A DNA stretch of 64,000 nt. It comes from Microbulbifer bruguierae. Lineage in GTDB: Bacteria; Pseudomonadota; Gammaproteobacteria; Pseudomonadales; Cellvibrionaceae. The notes below the pieces were generated by a model. It saw nothing but the letters and a program-made list of their open reading frames with translations, searched no databases and was not told the origin of the DNA. How positions within the stretch are numbered: position 1 is the first letter of the stretch; each line of letters opens with the position of its first letter. The DNA is taken from assembly GCF_029869925.1 (NCBI RefSeq), contig NZ_CP118605.1, forward strand, positions 4,387,501 through 4,451,500. Direction: 5' to 3'. Below are positions 53,427 to 61,066 of the stretch, one piece after another. The position numbers and the translations under genes were made by a program.

Positions 53427-53756
53427 ATGGCACGAAGAAAGCACTACAACCGCTACGACGATGATTTCAAGGCAACAGCGGTCTCGCTATCCGAGATTCC
53501 TGGCGTGTTGGCCAAGCACGTGGCTGAAGCTCTCGATATCCATGAGGTGATGCTTTATCGTTGGCGCATGGAGATGCGGCGGGGACAGATCATGGCCAAA
53601 AAGAAAAACATACAGATAGATCCTGAGGTTAAATCAGAGCTGAAACGACTCAGGAAGCTGGAGCGGGCGCATAACCTGCTCCAGGAAGAGCATGCCCTTT
53701 TAAAAAAAGCCATCCAATTCTCTTTACAACAAAAAGGGAAATCTTCGAATTCATAG
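53427..53756 (+). CDS. IS3-family transposase OrfA
   Basis: The 109 aa protein has a helix-turn-helix (AKHVAEALDIHEVMLYRWRMEMR, residues 30-52 region) and a leucine-zipper-like end (LRKLERAHNLLQEEHALLKKA), as expected for OrfA. RBS ggaggtgtcaa precedes ATG 53427. The run of seven A at 53702-53708 (tta aaa aaa gcc in frame) is a classic -1 slippery site. Reading after the shift stays open into orfB. Confidence 0.95.
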   Translation: MARRKHYNRYDDDFKATAVSLSEIPGVLAKHVAEALDIHEVMLYRWRMEMRRGQIMAKKKNIQIDPEVKSELKRLRKLERAHNLLQEEHALLKKAIQFSLQQKGKSSNS

Positions 53757-53785
53757 ACGAGCACCGGGGAAAGCACAGCATTAGC

Positions 53786-54595
53786 ATGATGTGCCGGCTT
53801 TATGGTGTTACCCGGGATGGGTACAACTCGTGGCGTCGCCGCGGTGCATCTAACCGTGAGCGAGAAGATAGCGAGTTATTTGAGCATGTAAGGTCAATAT
53901 TTAACCGACATGACGGTTGCTATGGCAGCCCTAAAATCACGCAGGAGCTTAAAAAGAAGGGTATTCACGTTGGCCAGAAGCGTGTCGCGAGAATCATGCG
54001 AAATCACGGTCTCAGAGCTGTTAAATCAAGGATTTACACGGCTAGGCCGGGTACGTATAAGCATGTCTACGGGATCAAATGCAAGATAGAAGGCATTAAG
54101 TTAACACGGCCGAATCAGCTCTGGGTGGGCGACGTCACCTACATCAAACTGAAAGATGGTAGCTGGCAGTATTTATCTGTAGTCATGGATCGCTTTAGCA
54201 GGAAGGTTGTTTCTTGGTCTCTGAGTGATCGCAGGGACGTATCTCTGACGCTATCTAGCATCGATAGGGCGGTACGAAACCGCGGGCATCACCGGGAGCT
54301 GATCTTCCACTCTGACCGCGGCAGCGAATATCTATCAGGGCAGTACCGCGAGCGCTTACGACGGTATGGTATCAGCCAGAGTATGAATCGCTTTAAGAAT
54401 ATGAATGACAATGCCTTCATGGAGTCATTCTTCCATCAGTTTAAGACTGAAAGGATTAAGCGCCAGGTCGTCGAATCGGCAAAACAGCTAAGATCGACAG
54501 TGACCGAATATATGCGCTACTACAACAATCAGAGATCGCATTCTTCAATTGGGTATGTTTCCCCTCAAGAATTTGAGTGTAGAATCAATTGCTAA
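53786..54595 (+). CDS. IS3-family transposase OrfB (DDE integrase core)
   Basis: 269 aa from ATG 53786, but its frame is open back to the slippery A run, so the active transposase is probably the OrfAB fusion. Catalytic residues: Asp in VGDVTYIK, Asp in FHSDRGSEY, Glu in NAFMESFFHQFKTE. HTH_21-type N-terminus (YGSPKITQELKKKGI). The stop is 33 bases before the IS end. Confidence 0.95.
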   Translation: MMCRLYGVTRDGYNSWRRRGASNREREDSELFEHVRSIFNRHDGCYGSPKITQELKKKGIHVGQKRVARIMRNHGLRAVKSRIYTARPGTYKHVYGIKCKIEGIKLTRPNQLWVGDVTYIKLKDGSWQYLSVVMDRFSRKVVSWSLSDRRDVSLTLSSIDRAVRNRGHHRELIFHSDRGSEYLSGQYRERLRRYGISQSMNRFKNMNDNAFMESFFHQFKTERIKRQVVESAKQLRSTVTEYMRYYNNQRSHSSIGYVSPQEFECRINC

Positions 54596-54726
54596 CAACT
54601 AGGTGTGTGCAAAAGCGGGTTAAGTTCCCACGGTGGTCTCCGCGGCTGTCTGTGCATGCACTTCGTGCATTATTGCACAGCCATCCACTCCAACCACCGT
54701 GCAATTTAGCAAGGCGTTAAGTTCTC

Positions 54727-55260
54727 ATGAAAACACGCATATTGCTTATATTTATGCTCTTTCCGTTGGTCGCTTATTCTGATCAACCTCCGGATTGGGA
54801 CAACTATAAAGTTACTTCCCACAATGGTAAGTGGGCGGCGTTTTTGAGTAGGGACTACAACGAAAGCGCGAAGTATCCGTGGCAAGACACATGGACACTA
54901 TCCGTATACAAAGCGTTTCAACATCCGGTTCCTGGCCCCAATCAAATTCCGGTTTGGTCTCGCCCTTATGATCCAAGCGGCTATTCTGAAGGGTACCTTT
55001 CGGATGATGGAAAAATTTTCGTATATGTTGAGTATTGGTTTCGTAAAAATTACCCTGTCGTAAAGATATTTACGGAAGAATGTACCATTTTTAAAAATGG
55101 TGAGTTCTTTAATGTTGGAAGTAATTTAAAGAAAACCGTATCACATGAGTTATGGCTTAGAGATGGCTCAAAAACTGAGTTTGTTTCCAAATCTGAAAAG
55201 CCGTATGTAAAGGTAGAAACAGTGGCTGGTGATCGTTACATCGAGGTTGCCTGCGAGTAA
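54727..55260 (+). CDS. cassette 11: exported protein of unknown function
   Basis: The 177 aa product starts with a signal peptide (MKTRILLIFMLFPLVAYS, cleavage near residue 18-19). The mature part is Trp/Tyr-rich with several aromatic beta-like stretches and no known motif. The ATG is 4 bases after attC 10, whose interruption by the IS puts the transposase genes directly upstream. Confidence 0.7.
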   Translation: MKTRILLIFMLFPLVAYSDQPPDWDNYKVTSHNGKWAAFLSRDYNESAKYPWQDTWTLSVYKAFQHPVPGPNQIPVWSRPYDPSGYSEGYLSDDGKIFVYVEYWFRKNYPVVKIFTEECTIFKNGEFFNVGSNLKKTVSHELWLRDGSKTEFVSKSEKPYVKVETVAGDRYIEVACE

Positions 55261-55262
55261 AA

Positions 55263-55389
55263 ACTTAACAATGCGCTGCAGGCCGACGTCTAACTTTGTG
55301 CACTTTGTGCACTTTATGCGCGGTCGCTTCGCTCCCATTATCGCGCATAAAGCGCCCAAAGTTAGCCGCGGCTGAGCGCGGCGTTAAGC
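55263..55389 (+). repeat. attC 11
   Basis: From ACTTAAC to GTTAAGC, 127 bp. It is 9 bases longer than its class because actttgtgc is tandemly repeated at 55293-55310; the other arm has no matching expansion. Confidence 0.87.
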
Positions 55390-55404
55390 ATTTAGGCAAG
55401 TAGT

Positions 55405-55647
55405 ATGGAAGAAATCATTGGCGGTATTCTTCGACCAATTGGTAGGTTTCTCGTAGAAGTCGTATTCCAAATTATCTTCGAGCTACTATTCCACTTCCCA
55501 GGCTATTTCATCTGTAAAGTGTTTAGTGGCGGTAAAAGCGAGCCAAAGGATAGCTGGATCTTTTTTACTTCTGTTCTGTTTTGGCTGATCGTCGCAGTCG
55601 TAGGTTACTCCGCATACTCATTTTTCAGTGGTGGCGGCAATGCTTAA
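55405..55647 (+). CDS. cassette 12: small membrane protein
   Basis: An 80 aa protein with two hydrophobic segments (about residues 14-38 and 50-72) joined by a short GGKSEPKD loop. It is not recognised. The ATG is 15 bases after attC 11, and the stop overlaps attC 12. Confidence 0.65.
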   Translation: MEEIIGGILRPIGRFLVEVVFQIIFELLFHFPGYFICKVFSGGKSEPKDSWIFFTSVLFWLIVAVVGYSAYSFFSGGGNA

Positions 55648-55785
55648 CAAACGCAAGCAGAATGCTCCGGCCCTTCGGGCCTCCGCGGGACGCCCAACAC
55701 TGTGCACATTTTGTGCGGGTCGCTGCGCTCCCATTTTCGCACAAAACGTGCACAGCATTGGTCGCCCCTGTTGCGGGCGTTATGG
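55642..55785 (+). repeat. attC 12
   Basis: From GCTTAAC to GTTATGG, 144 bp, nearly identical to attC 5. Confidence 0.9.
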
Positions 55786-56178
55786 TGCCGGTCGGTAAAA
55801 ATATTATTCGTATCGCTGGAAGTTTTGCGCACAGTTTTGGCATCCAGCATTTGGCTCTTTGCCACACCAAATTCAAGCAGTTTCGTTCCTAGAGTGTTCG
55901 CTCGGGTTCGGTAGAATAGGGCAATTCCGCTGCACTATCGCGGAGTGCCAGTAAGATAAGAATAGGTTGGGGAAAGTGCGGTATTCTTTCCTCGTAATTT
56001 TCGGGCGGTGGCCAGCCAAGTCGTGGCTGGCAACGTGCGGGTAGGCGGGTCCGCAGCGCGGCCAGCCATAACCAGGCGTTGCAGGGGACGGCTAACTTTG
56101 CGCACTTTATTGCGCGGTCGCTTCGCTCCCATTTTCGCGCAATCAAGCGCACAAAGTCAGCCGCCCCTGAACGCGGCG
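55780..56178 (+). other. cassette 13: ORF-less cassette, family X copy C
   Basis: SL1 is at 55969-55993 (ggggaaag - tgcggtatt - ctttcctc) and SL2 at 56011-56031 with loop agtcg. Outer SL1 arms are of the aaaat/atttt kind. A short frame from ATG 55782 (MVPVGKN...FRS) exists only in this copy, through a local indel, and is interrupted in others. Confidence 0.75.
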
Positions 56179-56184
56179 TTAGGG
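56066..56184 (+). repeat. attC 13
   Basis: From CCATAAC to GTTAGGG, 119 bp. Arms gacggctaactttgcgc and gcgcacaaagtcagccg pair. Confidence 0.9.
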
Positions 56185-56194
56185 CAATTGGTGG

Positions 56195-56737
56195 ATGAAC
56201 GTATTTAAGAGGTTAGAAGAGCTCAGTAATGATGGTAGTTTCTACCTGAAGGCCCTTAATTTGAGCTTTCAACCATCTGAAGTAGAAAGCGATCTTTCTA
56301 TCTTTAGTGCTCTAGCTTCTGAGCTTGAAAGTGAGCATGCAGCTTATGGAAATTTGCTACTTGATGTGAATTGGCGTTCGCACTTGATCGCATATATGTG
56401 TCTCACGGTTTCGGAGAATAAATCGCACCTGGAAGACCTAAAGAGCTGCTTCAAAAATGGAAGTATGGTTAGCCCTCAAATTGCTGTTGCAATGGCTCGT
56501 CTTCATTTCAGGGAAATGATGGACTTTTTCCCTAACTATATAAATGGCGGGCATGGGGCAGAATCTTCTTCCCAGATAGGGGCATCACTAATACTTTTAC
56601 AATCAATGTTCGTGCGTGAGTTAACTTTTCCAAAATCGCAGCTGAACATCGAGCGTTTCTACTTAGGGCAATCGGTTGCGCAGTATCATTCTGGGTTTTG
56701 GCTTAAACATAGAGGCAGTGCTCGGGTTCAGCCCTAA
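56195..56737 (+). CDS. cassette 14: unknown soluble protein
   Basis: A 180 aa predicted helical protein with no signal, membrane segment or recognised motif. Acidic N-terminal half; conserved-looking MARLHFREMMDFFPNY stretch near residue 95. The ATG is 10 bases after attC 13, and the stop lies in attC 14. Confidence 0.65.
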   Translation: MNVFKRLEELSNDGSFYLKALNLSFQPSEVESDLSIFSALASELESEHAAYGNLLLDVNWRSHLIAYMCLTVSENKSHLEDLKSCFKNGSMVSPQIAVAMARLHFREMMDFFPNYINGGHGAESSSQIGASLILLQSMFVRELTFPKSQLNIERFYLGQSVAQYHSGFWLKHRGSARVQP

Positions 56738-56849
56738 CAAAGCGCTGCAAGGCGACGTCTTACTTTGTGCACTTTATGCGCAGTCGCTTTGCTCCTATTT
56801 TCGCGCATAAAGCGCCCAAAGTAAGCCGCCCCTGAGCGCGGCGTTATGC
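56732..56849 (+). repeat. attC 14
   Basis: From CCCTAAC to GTTATGC, 118 bp. Confidence 0.9.
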
Positions 56850-57223
56850 ATATGAAACAAATTTTTGCCTTTATCGTGTTTAGTATCATTTCGGTTTCTG
56901 GGAAAGCCGAAACGAAATTGAGTGATCTCGTTGAGGAGCATTACAAGATAGTTCGTGGCAGCGATGAGATGTTTCAATACAGCCTCAAAATACAGCGACT
57001 AATTTGGGCAGAGTGGAGGTTAATCGACAAGTGTGCTCCTAACGGAGTCGTAGTTGTTTCTGATTTTCTATACAAAGTCGATATGTCGGGAAGGCTCATT
57101 AATGCGTGGCATTTTCCAGAAACCGAAGTATCAAAGTGCGTAGAAAGTAGGCTTTCAAAATTATCACTGCCTAAGCCAGCAATTGAGTATATCGGTTTGG
57201 AAAATATACAAAGTGGCCACTAA
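56846..57223 (+). CDS. cassette 15: exported protein of unknown function
   Basis: 125 aa with an N-terminal signal peptide (KQIFAFIVFSIISVSGKA, cleavage near residue 21). Two Cys in the mature part could form a disulfide. The start may be ATG 56846, inside the attC core, or ATG 56852. No family is recognised. Confidence 0.65.
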   Translation: MHMKQIFAFIVFSIISVSGKAETKLSDLVEEHYKIVRGSDEMFQYSLKIQRLIWAEWRLIDKCAPNGVVVVSDFLYKVDMSGRLINAWHFPETEVSKCVESRLSKLSLPKPAIEYIGLENIQSGH

Positions 57224-57225
57224 AT

Positions 57226-57336
57226 GCATAACAAAGCGTTGCAGCTCGACGTCCAAAGCTGTGCGCCTTTTGTGGTCGCTACGCTTTTACCACAAAAGTC
57301 ACCCAACTTTGGCCGCGGCTGAACGCGGCGTTAGGC
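57226..57336 (+). repeat. attC 15
   Basis: From GCATAAC to GTTAGGC, 111 bp. Inner stem ttttgtggt...accacaaaa. Confidence 0.88.
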
Positions 57337-57343
57337 AGGCCGT

Positions 57344-57787
57344 ATGGAAGCTGATAAAGAAAAAGTAGAAATTGAAAAAGGGGTTGGCTTTCCTCAAATA
57401 CTACACGATCGATCTCGGGCTGTAGGGCAAGATCTACAAAAATTACTTGTGTCGCTTTCCACCGCAGTTTTAGCAGTGTTTTTTGTCACACTAACAACTA
57501 AGGTAGAGCCTCCATTAAATGCATATCAAAAACTTGTTATGTTGGTTTCCTTGTCTTCTATGGCGTTTGCTGTTTTTGCAGGTGTCATCGACATGTACGC
57601 CGATTCTAGAAGGAATTTTTTCTGGGCTAGCGCTCTACAAGCCGTGGACAAAACTAGACGCTCAGCATTTTATAAACATCGTGACCGGTGGTTAAAAATT
57701 GAGAGATATTGTGCCTGGGCTTTAACAATAGGATTTTTTGTCGGCATCTTAGCGGCTCTAGCTTATATGATAATGCGACTAATGTAG
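57344..57787 (+). CDS. cassette 16: three-helix membrane protein
   Basis: 147 aa. A charged N-terminus is followed by two membrane segments (about residues 38-50 and 65-84), an amphipathic stretch with many Arg/Lys, and a third segment near 122-145. The topology recalls SLATT-type effector domains of anti-phage systems, but no motif proves this. The ATG is 7 bases after attC 15. Confidence 0.65.
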   Translation: MEADKEKVEIEKGVGFPQILHDRSRAVGQDLQKLLVSLSTAVLAVFFVTLTTKVEPPLNAYQKLVMLVSLSSMAFAVFAGVIDMYADSRRNFFWASALQAVDKTRRSAFYKHRDRWLKIERYCAWALTIGFFVGILAALAYMIMRLM

Positions 57788-57793
57788 GAAAAA

Positions 57794-57874
57794 GCCTAAC
57801 AAGGCCATCAAAAATCGTTCCGCTGCGCTCCACTGGACGCAGCTAAAGCTGCGCCTTTTATGGCGGCGTTATAT
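57794..57874 (+). repeat. attC 16
   Basis: From GCCTAAC to GTTATAT, 81 bp, short class. Inner hairpin gcagctaaagctgc. Confidence 0.82.
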
Positions 57875-57878
57875 GTAA

Positions 57879-58295
57879 ATGAAAATTGACGAGCTAATCA
57901 TTTGGACCATTTTGGCCATCATCCTCGTGATAACCCAATATGTCGCATGGAAGAGGCTCATATGTGGTTTTTTAATTGTAAAAGCCTATAAAAGCTATCA
58001 AGGAAAATACTGTTCGCATAGAACAACACCATTGATGGTGATACTCAAAAATAATTCCTTTAAAGAGCAGATCGTAGGAAAAATCGATTTCCTTGACCAT
58101 ATGAGAAATTTTTTGTATTCCATGGACATGAAAGACACCAGTATCAAGTCTGGTAGCAGCTCAGGCATAGATATTGGGGAATTGGAGTTGCAGCTTGGAA
58201 ACACGTCAAATCCAGCCTGTTTTGTGAGAGTACTGGTGCGCAGCGGCAAGGAGTATCACGGAAAAATTAGTGAAAAACGGTGGTATCACATATAA
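57879..58295 (+). CDS. cassette 17: protein with N-terminal membrane helix
   Basis: 138 aa; a hydrophobic helix at residues 7-26, then a basic soluble domain that I do not recognise. The ATG is 4 bases after attC 16, and the stop overlaps attC 17. Confidence 0.65.
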   Translation: MKIDELIIWTILAIILVITQYVAWKRLICGFLIVKAYKSYQGKYCSHRTTPLMVILKNNSFKEQIVGKIDFLDHMRNFLYSMDMKDTSIKSGSSSGIDIGELELQLGNTSNPACFVRVLVRSGKEYHGKISEKRWYHI

Positions 58296-58433
58296 CAATC
58301 GCAGGCAGGATACTCCGGCCCTTCGGGCCTCCGTGGGACGCCCAATGCTATGCACATTTTGCGCGGGTCGCTGCGCTCCCATATTCGCACAAAATGTGCA
58401 CAGCATTGGTCGCCCCTGCTGCGGGCGTTATGG
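58290..58433 (+). repeat. attC 17
   Basis: From ATATAAC to GTTATGG, 144 bp, close to attC 5 and attC 12 and again directly before an X cassette. Confidence 0.9.
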
Positions 58434-58803
58434 TGCCGGTCGGTAAAAATAAATATTTTTTCCGCGGCAAGTTTGGCGCACAGTTTTGGCATCCAGCATT
58501 TGGCTTTTTTGCCTGGGCGCATTCAAACAGTTTCGTTCCTAGAGTGTTCACTCGGGTTCGGTAGGATAGGGCAATTCCGCTGCAGTATCATGGAGTGCCA
58601 ATAAGATAAAAATTGGTTGGGGAAAGTGCGGTATTCTTTCCTCGTTTTAATGGGCAATGGCCAGCCAATCCGTGGCTGGCAAAGTGCCGGAAAGCAGGCC
58701 CGGAGTGCGGCATACCATAACAAGGCGCTGTAGTATGCTCCGGCCCCTGCGGGGCCTCCGCGGGACGGCCTACGCTACGCTCCGGCCGCCCCTAAGCGCG
58801 GCG
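58428..58803 (+). other. cassette 18: ORF-less cassette, family X copy D
   Basis: SL1 is at 58619-58643 and SL2 at 58653-58680 region (stem 58660-58667 with 58673-58680, loop atccg). The SL1 loop is the invariant tgcggtatt. Like copy B, its attC is of the short class, so the X body has been joined to more than one attC type. Confidence 0.74.
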
Positions 58804-58809
58804 TTATGT
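58715..58809 (+). repeat. attC 18
   Basis: From CCATAAC to GTTATGT, 95 bp, short class with ccggcccctgcggggcc inner hairpin and ggccta...ggccgcc arms. Confidence 0.85.
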
Positions 58810-58819
58810 TTAATCGAAT

Positions 58820-59227
58820 ATGAGCGAGAATACATTAGTAACAGCGGGAACATTTTCGTTTCCACATGAAGCTGAAATAGCTAGGTCTACCCTTGAGGCA
58901 GAGGGTATAGCTGCTTATGTTGTAGATGCGCATACAATAAATATGCAATGGTTGTATTCAAATGCTATGGGCGGTGTCCGGGTGAAGGTTCAGGCCAAAG
59001 ATTTAAATGCTGCCAAAGAAATATTAAACACAGACTATTCCCCACTTGTAGATTCTGAAATCGGTGTCGAAGTAAATGAGAAATGTTCGAAGTGTGGAGG
59101 GATATTGGAACCGTACACTAAAGGGAGACGGCCAGCTTATCTTGTTTTCTTATTACTTGGCTTTCCTTTGTTTTTTTATCAACACGGATTTAGGTGCGTC
59201 AGTTGTGGGAATTTCACAAAAACATAA
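58820..59227 (+). CDS. cassette 19: DUF2007-like protein with zinc-ribbon and membrane segment
   Basis: 135 aa. Residues 5-70 match the DUF2007 pattern (FPHEAEIARSTLEAEGI ... GVRVKVQAKDLNAAKEIL). A CSKCGG motif near residue 89 and CVSCG near 127 flank a hydrophobic stretch (YLVFLLLGFPLFFY). DUF2007 proteins are called putative signal transducers, without firm function. The ATG is 10 bases after attC 18. Confidence 0.75.
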   Translation: MSENTLVTAGTFSFPHEAEIARSTLEAEGIAAYVVDAHTINMQWLYSNAMGGVRVKVQAKDLNAAKEILNTDYSPLVDSEIGVEVNEKCSKCGGILEPYTKGRRPAYLVFLLLGFPLFFYQHGFRCVSCGNFTKT

Positions 59228-59338
59228 CAAGTCGGTCAAGTCGGACGCTCAAAGCTCCGTTTCGTTTTTGCAATTGCTACGCAATTTTAATGCAAAAACT
59301 GCACTCCTGCTTTGGCGCCGCTTACCGAGGCGTTACAT
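59222..59338 (+). repeat. attC 19
   Basis: From ACATAAC to GTTACAT, 117 bp. Inner stem tttttgcaattg...caattttaatgcaaaaa is more AT-rich than in other sites. Confidence 0.85.
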
Positions 59339-59343
59339 GTCTT

Positions 59344-59661
59344 ATGGAACCTGAGATCATAAAATTTTTGTCAGAATTTACCGCGATAAAGCCGGAAAAA
59401 ATTTCCGGAGATACACTAGTAAATTTTGACCTAGGCGTGGATGGTGACGATGGAGTAGAGCTGTTACAGGAGTATGCAAAGAAATTTAACGTCGACATAG
59501 GCGGGATCTCTGAATCGTATTTTGGTCCAGAAGGTGTACCTCTTTTATGGCCGTTTAATTTCATACGCTTACTACTTGGCTATAGGCCTAGCAGTCTAGT
59601 ACCGCTTCCTGTATCACAGCTCGTAAAGTCTGCGGAGGCCGGAAAGTGGGTCAACATGTAA
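59344..59661 (+). CDS. cassette 20: DUF1493-like protein
   Basis: 105 aa from ATG 59344. The core FDLGVDGDDGVELLQEYAKKF followed by NVDIGGIS and YFGPEG (key part DLGVDGDD) is the DUF1493 pattern, a small acyl-carrier-like fold seen in enterobacteria. Function is unknown. The frame is open upstream through attC 19, but those codons are attC sequence. Confidence 0.78.
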   Translation: MEPEIIKFLSEFTAIKPEKISGDTLVNFDLGVDGDDGVELLQEYAKKFNVDIGGISESYFGPEGVPLLWPFNFIRLLLGYRPSSLVPLPVSQLVKSAEAGKWVNM

Positions 59662-59799
59662 CAAGGCCAGGCAGTTTGCTCCGGGCCTTTGGCCCTCCGC
59701 GGGACAGCTTACCTTGTGCACGTTTTGCGCAGGTCGCTATGCTCCCATTTTTGCGCAAAACGTGCACAAGGTAAGCTGCCCCTGCTGGCGGCGTTATAA
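59656..59799 (+). repeat. attC 20
   Basis: From ATGTAAC to GTTATAA, 144 bp, very similar to attC 22. Confidence 0.9.
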
Positions 59800-59811
59800 C
59801 GAAATGAATTC

Positions 59812-60024
59812 ATGAGTAAGTCAGTTAAAGGAATAGCTTGGTATTTTAAGTGGGTTTTCGCTTCCTATGCAGCGGCGTTTGGCTTGTACTTGCTAGTCTC
59901 TATATTGCTTCTTCCGTTGGTTGGGTACGAATTACTTCTGAGCATGACTGGCCCCAAAGGGCCACTTTATCTCTTAGGCCTAATGGTGGTTACGGGCCCT
60001 ATAATTTTTAAAAGGTTAAAGTAA
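59812..60024 (+). CDS. cassette 21: small membrane protein
   Basis: 70 aa with two hydrophobic segments (about residues 14-38 and 50-64). Not recognised. The ATG is 12 bases after attC 20. Confidence 0.6.
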   Translation: MSKSVKGIAWYFKWVFASYAAAFGLYLLVSILLLPLVGYELLLSMTGPKGPLYLLGLMVVTGPIIFKRLK

Positions 60025-60038
60025 GTGCCGAGCCTACG

Positions 60039-60128
60039 TTATAACAAGCCGCAGCAATCGCTCCCGTTGGTCGCTGGGACAGTCAAAACGCTGCGCTTTT
60101 TTGCCTGCCCCTGTGCGGGGCGTTAACA
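60039..60128 (+). repeat. attC 21
   Basis: From TTATAAC to GTTAACA, 90 bp, short class; arms ggacagtca / tgcctgccc are less regular than in other sites. Confidence 0.75.
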
Positions 60129-60142
60129 CCAAGAGGAAAATA

Positions 60143-60457
60143 ATGAGTTTTGTTGTAATTGAACTCTCACAAGGGAATATCAATAACGACCATCTTTACT
60201 TATCGTCGGTGATTGAGTTCTTTCCTCCAAGTTCAATTGGTGGGAAAAATGTCGAATTCTTGGCTGATTCTCTACTTGAAGTACATAGTGGTATCGGAGA
60301 GCCTGTAATAACGGATATTGCGGGTGATAAAAAAATATTTCGTAAGCGTTCGTGGGTCAGGCAGTTTTTCAAAGATCACCAATTAAAGCCAGGGGATAAG
60401 GTGGTCATAGAGCATACTGGCGGTAATCGCTACCATGTGTATCCGGCGCGAGCCTAA
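60143..60457 (+). CDS. cassette 22: small protein with B3/AbrB-like C-terminal stretch
   Basis: 104 aa from ATG 60143, with gaggaaaata as RBS; the upstream part of the frame lies in attC 21. The C-terminal 45 residues (RSWVRQFFKDHQLKPGDKV then VIEHTGGNRYHVYP) resemble the swapped-hairpin or B3 pseudobarrel pattern 'FL..hgLkpGDkV.I', a DNA-binding fold in regulators and some restriction enzymes. This is a pattern-level resemblance only. Confidence 0.6.
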   Translation: MSFVVIELSQGNINNDHLYLSSVIEFFPPSSIGGKNVEFLADSLLEVHSGIGEPVITDIAGDKKIFRKRSWVRQFFKDHQLKPGDKVVIEHTGGNRYHVYPARA

Positions 60458-60460
60458 AAG

Positions 60461-60605
60461 TGTTAACAAGGCCAGGCAGTAAAGCTCCGGGCCTTCGGCC
60501 CTCCGCGGGACAGCTTACCTTGTGCACCTTTTGCGCTGGTCGCTATGCTCCCATTTTCGCGCAAAACGCGCACAAGGTAAGCTGCCCCTGCTGGCGGCGT
60601 TAGGC
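60461..60605 (+). repeat. attC 22
   Basis: From TGTTAAC to GTTAGGC, 145 bp. Its first 30 bases (ccaggcagtaaagct) match the remnant attC 28 at the window end. Confidence 0.9.
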
Positions 60606-60619
60606 ATCAGAACTAAATC

Positions 60620-60943
60620 ATGAAAAAAATAGTAGTTTTTACTCTTGTGGTGGCAATTTCTATCTTTGGTTGTGCTGCGGTTGAAAAGAAGCCTGTGGTG
60701 ATGGAGGTTATATACCCAGAGGAAGCTTTACATGGCTCACCTGCGGAGGCAGTAGTTAATATAATTCATGACACTCGTAGTGTTGCTTCTCTAAAAAACA
60801 TTGCTAGATCGGTGCCAAGTGACTTGATTTCTTGCGAGACTGGAAGCGTAGTTAAAGAGTGGCAAGACGATAATACTGCTTCGCCACATAAAGATTTTCC
60901 CGAAGGCCAAAACTCCGTATCGTTGGTGCTCCGCTGCGAGTAA
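60620..60943 (+). CDS. cassette 23: putative lipoprotein
   Basis: 107 aa. N-terminal signal with lipobox IFGC at residues 15-18 (MKKIVVFTLVVAISIFGC). The mature part has two further Cys near the C-terminus and no known motif. The ATG is 14 bases after attC 22. Confidence 0.7.
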   Translation: MKKIVVFTLVVAISIFGCAAVEKKPVVMEVIYPEEALHGSPAEAVVNIIHDTRSVASLKNIARSVPSDLISCETGSVVKEWQDDNTASPHKDFPEGQNSVSLVLRCE

Positions 60944-60947
60944 AAAT

Positions 60948-61066
60948 GCCTAACAATCAGCGGCAGAGCGACAGCCAACACTACGCACCTTTTGTGTTAC
61001 TCGCTGCGCTCAAACATTAACACAAAAGGCGCTCCGCGCTGGCTGCGCCTGCGCTGGGCGTTATGG
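60948..61066 (+). repeat. attC 23
   Basis: From GCCTAAC to GTTATGG, 119 bp, near-identical to attC 27 (atcagcggcagagcgacagcc); inner stem ttttgtgtta...taacacaaaa. Confidence 0.9.

Larger units (their letters stand above)
53373..54628 (+). mobile_element. complete IS3-family insertion sequence, copy 1
   Basis: 1256 bp, bounded by 27 bp inverted repeats (ggaacctaacccgctttt... at 53373-53399; its complement at 54602-54628) with a single mismatch, and flanked by a 3 bp CAC duplication. It has overlapping orfA and orfB phases with a -1 slippery run. Both frames are open, so the copy looks functional. It lies in attC 10, reading with the cassettes. Confidence 0.95.
53347..54722 (+). repeat. attC 10, interrupted by an IS3-family element
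   Basis: The left part is 53347-53372 (CCATAAC...ttgacac) and the right part 54629-54722 (cacggtgg...GTTAAGT). Joining them at one copy of CAC gives exactly 117 bp. The arms tgctaaattgc/gcttaaattg and cacggtgg/ccaccgtg then pair along their length, so this was an intact attC before insertion. It is unlikely to work as a recombination site now. Confidence 0.88.
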
